Source: Microbacterium testaceum StLB037
Lineage (GTDB): Bacteria > Actinomycetota > Actinomycetes > Actinomycetales > Microbacteriaceae
Assembly: GCF_000202635.1 (NCBI RefSeq)
Contig: NC_015125.1
Coordinates: 620,001-684,000 of the forward strand
Direction of reading: 5' to 3'
DNA: 64,000 nucleotides
Shown here: positions 33,078 through 40,913 of the stretch, one piece after another
Position numbering within the stretch: position 1 is the stretch's first letter
Layout of the letters: the number at the start of each line of letters is the position of its first letter
Notes under the pieces: model-generated
Seen by the model: only the letters and a program-made list of their open reading frames with translations
What the model was told of the DNA's origin: nothing
Database searches by the model: none
Program-made: the position numbers and the translations under genes

Positions 33078-34225
33078 AGGCCGTCCACTTCGGCGCCGGC
33101 AACATCGGCCGCGGATTCGTCGGTCTGCTCCTGCACGAGGGCGGGTACGACCTCGTCTTCTCGGACGTCTCCGCGGCTCTCGTGGAGGCCATCAACGCGG
33201 CGTCGTCGTACACCGTGCACGAGGTCGGAGAGGGCGGCGTCGACAAGGAGGTGACCGGCTTCCGCGCGATCGACAGTTCGGTGGATGCCGAAGCCCTGGT
33301 CGACGAGATCGCCACGGCCGAGGTGGTCACGACCGCCGTCGGTCCCACGATCCTCAAGTTCGTCGCGCCGCACATCGTGGCGGGCCTCGCTCTGCGCGAC
33401 CCCTCGCTCGCGCCGCTGCAGATCATGGCGTGCGAGAACGCGATCGGCGCGACCGACCAGCTGCGCGAGCACGTGGTCGAGCTCGCGGGCGAGTCGTGGG
33501 ACGCTCTGGCCTCCCGCGCCGTGTTCGCCAACACCGCGGTCGACCGCATCGTGCCGGCGCAGTCGGGCGGCGGCGTCGACGTCACGGTCGAGCCGTTCTA
33601 CGAGTGGGCGATCGAGCGGGCGCCCTTCGGCGACACCCCGCCGCACATCCCCGGCGCGCACTTCGTCGACGACCTCGAGCCGTACATCGAGCGCAAGCTC
33701 TTCACGGTCAACACCGGTCACGCCACGACCGCGTACTTCGGCGCCCAGGCCGGCATCGAGCGGATCTCCGACGCGCTCGCCGACCCCGCCATCGCCGCCA
33801 AGGTCGAGGCGACGTTGGAGGAGACCAGCGCTCTCCTGGTGGAGAAGCACGAGCTCGACGCGGACGTGCAGGGCGAGTACCGCGCGACGATCCTGCGGCG
33901 CTTCCGCAACCCGGCCCTGCCCGACACCGTCGGACGCGTGGGACGGCAGCCGCTGCGCAAGCTCTCCCGGCACGAGCGGTTCGTCGGCCCCGCGGCCGAG
34001 GCGATCGAGCGGGGCCTTCCCGTCGATGCTCTCGTCGCCGCGATGGCCGCCGCCCTGGAGTTCCAGGATGCCGAGGACGCCCAGGCCGTCGACCTGCAGC
34101 GGATGCTGCGCGAGCTCGACGCCGAGGCGTTCACCGCCGAGGTGACCGGACTCGACGCGGAGCACCCGCTGTTCGGCCGGATCGTCGAGATCGTGGCCGC
34201 CCGACAGGCGGCGCTCACCGCCTGA
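33074..34225 (+). CDS. mtlD: Mannitol-1-phosphate 5-dehydrogenase
   Basis: 383 aa, cytosolic. Oxidises mannitol-1-phosphate, made by the PTS, to fructose-6-phosphate with NAD. Rossmann motif MKAVHFGAGNIGRGFVG at the N-terminus, NTAVDRIVPAQ near 155 and the catalytic-domain signature KLFTVNTGHATTAYFGAQAG with Lys near 212. Length is normal for the family. Completes a full mannitol pathway: uptake (mtlA, mtlF), energy coupling (ptsHI), oxidation (mtlD) and regulation (PRD protein). Confidence 0.96.
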   Translation: MKAVHFGAGNIGRGFVGLLLHEGGYDLVFSDVSAALVEAINAASSYTVHEVGEGGVDKEVTGFRAIDSSVDAEALVDEIATAEVVTTAVGPTILKFVAPHIVAGLALRDPSLAPLQIMACENAIGATDQLREHVVELAGESWDALASRAVFANTAVDRIVPAQSGGGVDVTVEPFYEWAIERAPFGDTPPHIPGAHFVDDLEPYIERKLFTVNTGHATTAYFGAQAGIERISDALADPAIAAKVEATLEETSALLVEKHELDADVQGEYRATILRRFRNPALPDTVGRVGRQPLRKLSRHERFVGPAAEAIERGLPVDALVAAMAAALEFQDAEDAQAVDLQRMLRELDAEAFTAEVTGLDAEHPLFGRIVEIVAARQAALTA

Positions 34226-34231
34226 CCACCC

Positions 34232-34275
34232 GACACCGCCGACGCGGCCGCTCCTCGCGGCGCGTCGGCGGTGTC
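34232..34275 (+). terminator. Terminator of the mannitol operon
   Basis: Perfect 15-bp arms GACACCGCCGACGCG (34232-34246) and CGCGTCGGCGGTGTC (34261-34275), 14-nt loop, 7 bp after mtlD and followed by GCGTTTCTG. The rest of the 271-bp gap to 34496 is GC-rich and shows only the promoter box at 34484. Confidence 0.85.
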
Positions 34276-34483
34276 GCGTTTCTGCGGCGGCCCGTCTTTC
34301 CGCCGCGTCATGCGACACCCGCGCGCGGTCGCTCGCCCTCGGCGCGTCCGCACGGAAGGGCGGCGTCGCGGCCGTCCCGAGCAACACACGCGGGCCGCCA
34401 CCACACCTCGGCACGTCCGCGCGGAACCGCGGCCATCGGGGCCGCTCCGAGCTCAGCGCGGGGCGCCGTCCCCGCGCCGGAGA

Positions 34484-34489
34484 TACGCT
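34484..34489 (+). promoter_or_regulatory. -10-like box (TACGCT) of the alpha/beta hydrolase gene
   Basis: TACGCT ends 7 nt before the GTG start. Confidence 0.45.
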
Positions 34490-34496
34490 CGAAGAC

Positions 34497-35273
34497 GTGA
34501 CCGACAGCACCCCCTCCGCCGCCCCCGCTCCCGCCCCGCGTCGCCGGCGCCGGTGGGTGCGCTGGACCCTCGGCGGCCTGGGCGCTCTCGTCGTGCTGCT
34601 GGTCGGCGGCATCCTGATCTACAGCCAGGTCGGCGTGATGGGTGCGGAGCCCGCGCCGCTCGCCGCGGCCGAGGCGAACCCCGGTCTGACCATCACCGAT
34701 GACGGAGCCGGCATCGTCCTCTCCCCCACCGCCGGTGCGACCGGCCAGGGCCTCGTGTTCATCCCGGGCGCCAAGGTCCAAGCCGAGGGGTACATCGCGA
34801 CCTTCGCCGACACGGTCGTCGACGACGGCGTCACCGTCGTGATCACGAAACCGTGGCTGAACCTCGCGTTCTTCGACCCGCGCCCGCTGTCCACCTTCAC
34901 CGACCTCGCGCCGGACGTCTCCGCGTGGGCGGTCGGCGGGCACTCCCTGGGCGGCGTGCGCGCGTGTCAGCTCGCGACCGACGCCGACGCGCTCGTGCTC
35001 TTCGCCTCGTACTGCGCGAACGACCTCTCGGCATCCGGGCTCCCCGTCCTGAGCCTTTCGGGCTCGGAAGACGGCCTGAGCACCCCGCAGAAGATCGCGG
35101 ATGCCAAGGCCCAACTGCCCGCGAACGCGACCTTCGTCGAGATCCCCGGCGCCTCCCACGCGTCCTTCGGCGCGTACGGCCCCCAGCCCGGCGACGGCAC
35201 CCCGACGGCCGACCCGACCGACGTGGATCGCGTCATCGCCGAGGAGCTGGCCGGGTTCCTGCCGCGGCCGTAG
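34497..35273 (+). CDS. Membrane-anchored or secreted alpha/beta hydrolase
   Basis: 258 aa. Pro/Arg-rich cytosolic start, one hydrophobic segment at about 24-44 (TLGGLGALVVLLVGGILIYS) without a clear cleavage site, then an alpha/beta-hydrolase domain. Nucleophile elbow WAVGGHSLGGVRACQ (Ser near 145), acid SLSGSEDGLSTPQKI (Asp near 190) and catalytic His in IPGASHASFGAYG (near 220); an oxyanion-type turn VFIPGAKVQAEGY precedes. All three catalytic residues are present, so it is probably active on the outer face of the membrane; substrate unknown. GTG start set by TACGCT 7 nt upstream. Confidence 0.82.
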   Translation: MTDSTPSAAPAPAPRRRRRWVRWTLGGLGALVVLLVGGILIYSQVGVMGAEPAPLAAAEANPGLTITDDGAGIVLSPTAGATGQGLVFIPGAKVQAEGYIATFADTVVDDGVTVVITKPWLNLAFFDPRPLSTFTDLAPDVSAWAVGGHSLGGVRACQLATDADALVLFASYCANDLSASGLPVLSLSGSEDGLSTPQKIADAKAQLPANATFVEIPGASHASFGAYGPQPGDGTPTADPTDVDRVIAEELAGFLPRP

Positions 35274-35316
35274 CGCGCGGGGGCCTCCGGTCGCGGATGC
35301 CGCGGTCACCGCCTCC

Positions 35317-35406
35317 GCGAGCGAAACTCCTGAGAATCCTCCGCTTACGCGATCGGCATCTCCGCAAGAGGCCCGCACACGGCGGAAAGTCAGGAGTTTC
35401 GCTCGC
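35317..35406. repeat. Palindromic element A (17-bp perfect arms)
   Basis: Arms GCGAGCGAAACTCCTGA (35317-35333) and TCAGGAGTTTCGCTCGC (35390-35406) are perfect reverse complements separated by 56 nt. First of three related elements within 1.3 kb; a fourth, divergent, lies at 60405. The arms are shared, the cores are not. Confidence 0.9.
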
Positions 35407-35503
35407 CCGACCTCGCCGCCGACTCCTCCTCCCCCGCGCCCCTTATCCACAGCTCGAGACCCGGCCGCCGGGCGGCGGTCCAGAGAACGGCCAGGGTGGG
35501 GCG

Positions 35504-36349
35504 ATGGCATCCCTCGCTTTGCCCGACGACGACCTCGACGTGGTGTGGACGACACGCCGGCTCCACGCCGCCGGGTGGTCGCGGCGTTCTCTCGCCCGTG
35601 CCGTCGCCGACGGAACGCTGGTCCGTGTGCGACAGGGGCGGTTCGTCGCAGCCGGCGCGAACGGTGACATCGTCGCGGCTGCCCGCGTCGGCGGACGGCT
35701 GGACTGCATCAGCCTTCTGGCTCTGCGCGGCGTGTTCGTCCACCAGCGCCCGGACCTGCATGTGCAACAAGACCCTCTGGCCAGTCGCCGACCCCCGGCT
35801 CCCCCCGGCGTCGTCTACCACTGGCGAGCATCGTCGGCGTCCAAAAGCCGTCTGGGGGTCGACGTCGTGGAGGCCCTCGCGCAGGCGATCCGATGCCAGC
35901 CACCGCGTTCGGCGGTCGCGACCCTCGACAGCGCGTGGCACCTCGGGCTCGTCGACGAAGCCGACATCGACGAGGTGTTCACCCGCGTCCCGCGTCGTTT
36001 CCAGGTACTGCGTCGCCTGCTGGATCCGCGCGCGGAGGCGGGCACCGAGTCGATCGTCCGACTGGTGCTTCGTCAGCTCGGGTGTCGCATCGACCTGCAG
36101 GTCCGCATCGACGGGGTGGGTCGCGTCGACCTCCTGGTCGACGGATGGCTCATCGTCGAGTGCGACAGCGAGAAGTTCCACAGCACCTGGCACGTGCACA
36201 AGAAGGATCGGCGCCGCGATATGGCGGCCTTGGAACGCGGCTACGCGACGCTCCGCCTCCTCGCCGAAGACATCCTGTACCACCCCGACCGCGTGCGCGC
36301 CGCGCTCGAACGCATCCTGAAGCACGGTGCTCCCGGGCGAAACTCCTGA
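35504..36349 (+). CDS. AbiEi-like/DUF559-type protein (putative nuclease-fold, unknown function)
   Basis: 281 aa, cytosolic. N-terminal 60 residues resemble the winged-helix found in AbiEi-type antitoxins (LHAAGWSRRSLARAVADGTL, VRVRQGRFV). The C-terminal third (about 190-275) looks like the DUF559/very-short-patch-repair endonuclease fold: RIDLQVRIDGVGRVDLLVDG, then WLIVECDSEKFHSTWHVHKK, then DRRRDMAALERGYATLRLLA, giving the acidic D...E-x-D plus basic residues of a PD-(D/E)xK-like site. No partner toxin gene is adjacent. The ATG at 35504 is preceded by GGGTGGGG. The last codons and stop (GRNS-stop) lie inside the left arm of palindromic element B, and element A lies 97 bp upstream. Confidence 0.72.
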   Translation: MASLALPDDDLDVVWTTRRLHAAGWSRRSLARAVADGTLVRVRQGRFVAAGANGDIVAAARVGGRLDCISLLALRGVFVHQRPDLHVQQDPLASRRPPAPPGVVYHWRASSASKSRLGVDVVEALAQAIRCQPPRSAVATLDSAWHLGLVDEADIDEVFTRVPRRFQVLRRLLDPRAEAGTESIVRLVLRQLGCRIDLQVRIDGVGRVDLLVDGWLIVECDSEKFHSTWHVHKKDRRRDMAALERGYATLRLLAEDILYHPDRVRAALERILKHGAPGRNS

Positions 36350-36418
36350 CTTTTCGCTCTGCCACCCCTCCAACGCCGGTCCTCCGCGCCGCGCGGGCCG
36401 GTTTTTCAGGAGTTCCGC
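36337..36418. repeat. Palindromic element B
   Basis: Arms GCGAAACTCCTGA (36337-36349) and TCAGGAGTTCCGC (36406-36418), one mismatch, 56 nt between. The left arm provides the stop codon of the DUF559-type gene. Confidence 0.88.
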
Positions 36419-36482
36419 TCACCGAAGGCAGATACCATCCGCTCCGCAGCGCGCGGACGCCCCGCCGCGCCCGCCACCCCGC

Positions 36483-36571
36483 GCGGGCGAAACTCCTGAA
36501 GACCGCACGCTCGCCGCCGGGGATGGCCCCTGTTCGGCGTCGCACTCGTGAATCTCAGGAGTTTCACCCGC
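36483..36571. repeat. Palindromic element C
   Basis: Arms GCGGGCGAAACTCCTGA (36483-36499) and TCAGGAGTTTCACCCGC (36555-36571), one mismatch, 55 nt between. With element B and the add terminator it accounts for most of the 359-bp gap 36350-36708; nothing else is seen there. Confidence 0.88.
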
Positions 36572-36666
36572 CCGCGGCGCGCGAGGGACGCAACGCGAGA
36601 ACCTGCGCGGCGCTCAAGCGCGAATGCGAGCCGGCCCGCGGCTCTCCCACCGCTCCCGAAAACGAC

Positions 36667-36697
36667 GGCGGCGCCCACCGAACCGGTGAGCGCCGCC
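36667..36697 (-). terminator. Intrinsic terminator of the nucleoside operon
   Basis: 14-bp arms (36667-36680 and 36684-36697) with one mismatch and a 3-nt loop, 12 bp past the add stop; on the minus strand it is followed by GTCGTTTTC, one of the few T runs in the window. Confidence 0.8.
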
Positions 36698-36708
36698 GAA
36701 TCCGCGCG

Positions 36709-37839
36709 TCAGCGCCCGAAACCCTCCGAGATGATCTCGATGAGCTCCTCGCGCTCCTCCACCGGCAGGAAGGCCCCCGCGGCGGCGTTGAGCTGGAACG
36801 CCTCGAGGTCGTCGAGGTCGTACTCGAACGCCTGTGCCAGCAGGCCCAGCTCGCGCGTGAGCGTGGTCGCGCTCATCAGGCGGTTGTCGACGTTCACGGT
36901 GACCGAGAAGTCGAGCTGGTAGAGCAGGTCGAACGGATGGGCGTCCATCGTGTCGCCCCACGCCGTGACGGCCCCCGACTGCAGGTTCGACGTCGGCGAC
37001 AGTTCGAGCGTGATCTCGCGGTCGCGCACCCAGCGGGCCAGGTCGCCGAAGGTGACCTGCACCTCCTCGCCTTCGCGCGAGACGACGTCGAGGTCGTTGG
37101 CGATGCGCACCCCGTGGCCGAGCCGCAGAGCGCGCCCGTCGATGAGGGCGGAGCGGATGGATGCCAGACCCGCCCCCTCTCCCGCGTGGACGGTCGTGGG
37201 GAAGAACTGTTCCGCGAGGTAGTCGAACGCCTCGCGGTGGCGCGACGGCAGGAAGCCGTCCTCGGGACCGGCGATGTCGAAGCCGACCACGCCGCGTCCG
37301 CGCCACGACACCGCGAGCTCGGCGATGTCGCGCGCGGTGTCGTTGTGGCGGAGAGCGGTGAGCAGCTGACCGACCCGGATGTCGTGACCGCGGGCGTCGG
37401 CGGCATCCTCTCCCTGCTCGATGCCCTCCTGCACGGCGTCCACGACGTCGTCGAGGCTGAGCCCGCGGGTGAGGTGCTGCTCGGGAGCCCAGCGCACCTC
37501 GCCGTACACGACGCCGTCGGCGGCGAGGTCCTCGACGAACTCCTTCGCTGTGCGGACCAGAGCGTCGCGCGTCTGCATCACGCCGACGGTGACGGAGAAC
37601 TTCTCGAGGTAGTCCTCGAGAGAGCCGCCGTCGATGTGGTCCGAGAACCAGGCCTCGAGGCCCTTCGCATCGTCGGCGGGCAGGTCGAGTCCGATCTCGT
37701 CGGCCAGTTCGAGCACCGTCTGGGGACGGAGTCCGCCGTCGAGATGGTCGTGCAGCGAGACCTTGGGCAGATCGGCGATCTTGGTCCGGCCGATGCGGAA
37801 GTCTTCGGATGCCACGGTGTCCTTCTTCCCGGATGCCAT
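36709..37839 (-). CDS. add: Adenosine deaminase
   Basis: 376 aa from the ATG at 37839 (a GTG one codon upstream is equally possible), cytosolic zinc enzyme converting adenosine and deoxyadenosine to inosine forms, which PNP then splits. Metal and substrate motifs: KVSLHDHLDGGLRPQTVLEL (HxH), VVYGEVRWAPEQH, the active-site TVHAGEGAGLASI, GHGVRIAND and LSPTSNLQSG. The start touches the deoA stop (TGATG). Last gene of a seven-gene minus-strand operon for nucleoside uptake and breakdown; the order add-deoA-cdd matches M. tuberculosis Rv3313c-Rv3315c. Confidence 0.95.
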   Translation of the reverse strand: MASGKKDTVASEDFRIGRTKIADLPKVSLHDHLDGGLRPQTVLELADEIGLDLPADDAKGLEAWFSDHIDGGSLEDYLEKFSVTVGVMQTRDALVRTAKEFVEDLAADGVVYGEVRWAPEQHLTRGLSLDDVVDAVQEGIEQGEDAADARGHDIRVGQLLTALRHNDTARDIAELAVSWRGRGVVGFDIAGPEDGFLPSRHREAFDYLAEQFFPTTVHAGEGAGLASIRSALIDGRALRLGHGVRIANDLDVVSREGEEVQVTFGDLARWVRDREITLELSPTSNLQSGAVTAWGDTMDAHPFDLLYQLDFSVTVNVDNRLMSATTLTRELGLLAQAFEYDLDDLEAFQLNAAAGAFLPVEEREELIEIISEGFGR

Positions 37840-39173
37840 CACGCGGTGATCCGCTCGCGCACGAGCGGCGAGGCGGCGGGGGCCGTGTCGCCGATCTCCA
37901 GCGCGCCCTCGACGGCGCCGAGAGCGCGCTCGAAGCGCGACTCCTCATCGGCCGACAGGGTGAACAGCGGCTGACCGGCCGTGACCGACTGGCCGACCGT
38001 GACGTGCAGGTCGATGCCCGCGGCGTGCACGACGGCGTCCTCGGCCCGTGCGCGGCCGGCGCCCAGACGCCACGCGCCGATGCCGAACGGCAGAGCCTCG
38101 ACGCGCGTCACGACCCCCGAACGCTCGGCGACGACCGTGTGGGTCTCGCGCGGCGTGGGGAGGGCGGCATCCGGATCTCCGTCCTGTGCGCGGATCATGC
38201 GCTTCCACACGTCCATCGCGCGGCCGTCCGTGAGGGCGGCCTCGACGTCGGCATCCGGCTGACCGGCGAGCGTGAGCATCTCGCGGGCGAGCGCGACCGT
38301 GAGCTCCACGACGTCGGCGGGGCCGCCACCGGCGAGTACCTCGACGGATTCGCGCACCTCGTTGGCGTTGCCGATCGCGAGGCCGAGCGGGGTGTTCATG
38401 TCGGTGAGCAGCGCGGTGGTGTTCACGCCCGAGTCCGTGCCGAGCGCGACCATCGTCTCGGCGAGCTCGCGCGCGCGATCGATGTCCTGCATGAAGGCGC
38501 CGGAGCCGAACTTCACGTCGAGCACGAGCGAGTCGGTGCCCTCGGCGATCTTCTTCGACATGATGCTCGACGCGATGAGCGGGATCGCCTCGACCGTGCC
38601 GGTGACGTCGCGGAGCGCGTAGAGCTTCTTGTCGGCCGGGGCGAGACCGGTGCCGGCGGCGCAGATGACCGCGCCCACGTCGCGCAGCTGCGCCATGATC
38701 TCGTCGTTCGACAGCGCCGCGCGCCAGCCGGGGATCGACTCGAGCTTGTCGAGCGTGCCACCGGTGTGGCCGAGGCCGCGGCCCGACAACTGCGGCACGG
38801 CGACGCCGAACGCGGCGACCAGCGGAGCCAGCGGGAGGGTGATCTTGTCGCCCACGCCACCCGTCGAGTGCTTGTCGACGGTGACCTTGCCGAGGGAGGA
38901 GAAGTCCATGCGCTCGCCCGAGGCGATCATGGCGTCGGTGAGCACGCGGATCTGGTCGCGGCCGAGGCCGTTCAGCAGGACCGCCATGGTGAACGCCGAC
39001 ATCTGCGCGTCCATGACGTAGCCGCGCGTGTACGCGTCGACCAACCACCGGATCTCGCCCTCGGTGATGGCACGCCCGTCGCGCTGAGCGCGGATGATGT
39101 CGACCGCGTCGTAAGCCTCTGGCACCGGTCCCTGAGCCTGTCGATGGGGTCCCTGAGCCTGTCGAAGGGTCAT
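37839..39173 (-). CDS. deoA: Thymidine phosphorylase with repeat-encoded N-terminus
   Basis: 444 aa, cytosolic. Splits thymidine and deoxyuridine with phosphate into base and deoxyribose-1-phosphate. Family motifs follow the start closely: DAVDIIRAQRDG, MSAFTMAVLLNGL, DKHSTGGVGDKITLPLAP (phosphate and substrate site), GRGLGHTGGTLDKLESIPG and LDVKFGSGAFMQD. The first 16 codons (MTLRQAQGPHRQAQGP) are entirely encoded by two head-to-tail copies of a dispersed hairpin repeat. Orthologues begin near SEAYDAVD, so an alternative GTG at 39125, just inside the repeat boundary with AGGGA upstream, is possible. The ATG overlaps the cdd stop (ATGA), which favours the longer form. Confidence 0.93.
   Translation of the reverse strand: MTLRQAQGPHRQAQGPVPEAYDAVDIIRAQRDGRAITEGEIRWLVDAYTRGYVMDAQMSAFTMAVLLNGLGRDQIRVLTDAMIASGERMDFSSLGKVTVDKHSTGGVGDKITLPLAPLVAAFGVAVPQLSGRGLGHTGGTLDKLESIPGWRAALSNDEIMAQLRDVGAVICAAGTGLAPADKKLYALRDVTGTVEAIPLIASSIMSKKIAEGTDSLVLDVKFGSGAFMQDIDRARELAETMVALGTDSGVNTTALLTDMNTPLGLAIGNANEVRESVEVLAGGGPADVVELTVALAREMLTLAGQPDADVEAALTDGRAMDVWKRMIRAQDGDPDAALPTPRETHTVVAERSGVVTRVEALPFGIGAWRLGAGRARAEDAVVHAAGIDLHVTVGQSVTAGQPLFTLSADEESRFERALGAVEGALEIGDTAPAASPLVRERITA
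39127..39170. repeat. Dispersed hairpin repeat, two tandem copies inside deoA
   Basis: Copies at 39127-39149 and 39148-39170, each with GGTCCCTGAGCCTGTCGA. They are in frame with deoA and encode RQAQGP twice on the minus strand. The second copy abuts the ATG/TGA overlap of deoA and cdd. Confidence 0.92.
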
Positions 39174-39571
39174 CGCGCCGCCTCCTCGAGATCGCGCGGA
39201 CCGAACGCGTCGGGCAGCACCTCATCGATGGTCCGGATGCCGCTGACGGTTTCGAGCAGCATCCCGGGGATCGCGTGCTCGAACAGCAGCTGACGGCAGC
39301 GGCCGCACGGCATGAGCGTGCGTCCCTCACCGTCCACGCAGACGAACGCGACCAACTGGCCGCCGCCCGACATGTGCAGGTCGGACACGAGTCCGCACTC
39401 GGCGCACAGTGTCACCCCGTACGAGGCGTTCTCGACGTTGCATCCGGAGACGATGCGGCCGTCGGCGACGAGGGCCGCGGCCCCCACCTTGAAGCGGGAG
39501 TAGGGCGCGTACGCGCGGTGCATGGCATCCGTCGCGGCGGAACGGAGTTCGTCCCAATCGATGTCGGTCAT
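39170..39571 (-). CDS. cdd: Cytidine deaminase
   Basis: 133 aa, cytosolic zinc enzyme turning (deoxy)cytidine into (deoxy)uridine. Zinc and catalytic motifs: GCNVENASYGVTLCAECGLV (C-A-E with catalytic Glu) and MPCGRCRQLL. Tetrameric short form. AYAPYSRFKVGAAAL is the usual substrate-binding N-terminal segment. It lies 43 bp after the second permease gene and overlaps deoA. The cdd open frame ends inside the start of deoA, so any change in the repeat also affects its stop context. Confidence 0.96.
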   Translation of the reverse strand: MTDIDWDELRSAATDAMHRAYAPYSRFKVGAAALVADGRIVSGCNVENASYGVTLCAECGLVSDLHMSGGGQLVAFVCVDGEGRTLMPCGRCRQLLFEHAIPGMLLETVSGIRTIDEVLPDAFGPRDLEEAAR

Positions 39572-39614
39572 CGTGGAGCAGAGGGTCCTCTCGTGAAGGG
39601 GGATACGGGCCTGG

Positions 39615-40913
39615 TCAGCCCTTTATGTACGGTTTACCGGCGGCTGCGGGTCCGCGGACCTTCCCGACGAGGCCGGCGACCGCGAAGATCGTCACCACGT
39701 AGGGCAGCATCAGCATGAACTCGCTGGGCACAGGAGACCCGATCACGCCGAGGGTGTTCTGCAGGTTCGACGCGAAGCCGAACAGCAGCGCGGCGAGGGT
39801 GGCCCGGATCGGGTCCCAGTGTCCGAAGATGACGGCGGCGAGAGCGATGTAGCCCGCACCCGCGGTCATCTCCTTGTTGAAGGCGCCGACGGAACCGAGA
39901 GTGAAGAACGCTCCGCCGAGTCCGGCGATCGCGCCGCCCAGGGACACGTTCCAGAACCGCGTCTTGGCGATGTTGATACCGACGGTGTCGGCCGCCTGGG
40001 GGTGCTCCCCCACCGCACGCAGACGCAGGCCCCACCGGGTGTGGAACAGGCCGACGTAGACCAGGACCACCGTGATGTACATCAGGTAGACGATGATCGT
40101 CTGGTTGAACAGCATCGGCCCGATGATCGGGATGTCGGCCAGCACCGGGATCGGCAGCCGCGGGAAGCGCGGCGGGGAGTTCAGCGTCGCCGCGTTGGGC
40201 GACAGCAGCTGCGAGAACAGGAAGCTCGTCAGACCCACGACGAGGACGTTCAGCACGACACCGACGATGACCTGGTCGACCAGGTACTTGATCGCGAACG
40301 CGGCGAGCACGAACGACACGAGCACACCCGAGACGGCCGCGGCCAGCAGCCCGACGAACGGGTTGCCGGTCGCCGTGGCGACGACGGCGGAAGTGAAGGC
40401 CCCCGCGAGCAGCTGCCCCTCGATCGCGATGTTGACCACGCCGACGCGCTCGCTGATGACGCCGGCCATCGCGCCGAAGATCAGCGGGACCGACAGGCTC
40501 AGGCCACCGGCGAGCAAGCCGGTGAGCGGGATGACCGCGGTGGTCGCCCCGGCGGCCGCCCACGTGAGGAAGCCCACCATGAAGACCAGCGCGAAGATGA
40601 CGGCGAGCCAGATCGGCGGACGACGGCGGGCGCGGACCAGCAGCACGGCCGCGACGGTGATGAGCACCATCAGGACGGTGCAGACGATCCCGGTGACGAC
40701 TCCGCCGAGCACGACCTCGGGCAACTGGATGAACTCGCCCGGGCTCGAGATGCGGAAGACGGCGTCGCCGTCCTGGCGGGCGACGACGAACAGCACGGCG
40801 GCGAGCACCGTGATGACGGCATAGACGATCGGAGCCTTCCAGCTGATCACGACCGTGGTGTCGAGGGCGGCGGGCGACGAAGCGGCCTCGCGGTGCGCGG
40901 CAGTGGTGCTCAC
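39615..40913 (-). CDS. Nucleoside ABC transporter permease 2 (BPD_transp_2 family)
   Basis: 432 aa, about 10 membrane spans. Family signatures: VGVVNIAIEGQLLAGAF (typical of sugar/nucleoside-type permeases), FAIKYLVDQVIVGVVLNVL, LRAVGEHPQAADTVGINI (the cytoplasmic coupling loop that contacts the ATPase) and GFASNLQNTLG. The GTG start overlaps the permease-1 stop (GTGA). The frame is open much further upstream, but that part is only a shadow of permease 1. The N-terminal extension of about 90 residues with two extra spans is usual for actinobacterial members. Confidence 0.92.
   Translation of the reverse strand: MSTTAAHREAASSPAALDTTVVISWKAPIVYAVITVLAAVLFVVARQDGDAVFRISSPGEFIQLPEVVLGGVVTGIVCTVLMVLITVAAVLLVRARRRPPIWLAVIFALVFMVGFLTWAAAGATTAVIPLTGLLAGGLSLSVPLIFGAMAGVISERVGVVNIAIEGQLLAGAFTSAVVATATGNPFVGLLAAAVSGVLVSFVLAAFAIKYLVDQVIVGVVLNVLVVGLTSFLFSQLLSPNAATLNSPPRFPRLPIPVLADIPIIGPMLFNQTIIVYLMYITVVLVYVGLFHTRWGLRLRAVGEHPQAADTVGINIAKTRFWNVSLGGAIAGLGGAFFTLGSVGAFNKEMTAGAGYIALAAVIFGHWDPIRATLAALLFGFASNLQNTLGVIGSPVPSEFMLMLPYVVTIFAVAGLVGKVRGPAAAGKPYIKG

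Noticed and set aside
35504..36349. Type IV toxin-antitoxin pair around the AbiEi-like gene.
   Set aside because: No AbiEii-type nucleotidyltransferase gene is adjacent; the next genes are a hydrolase and adenosine deaminase.
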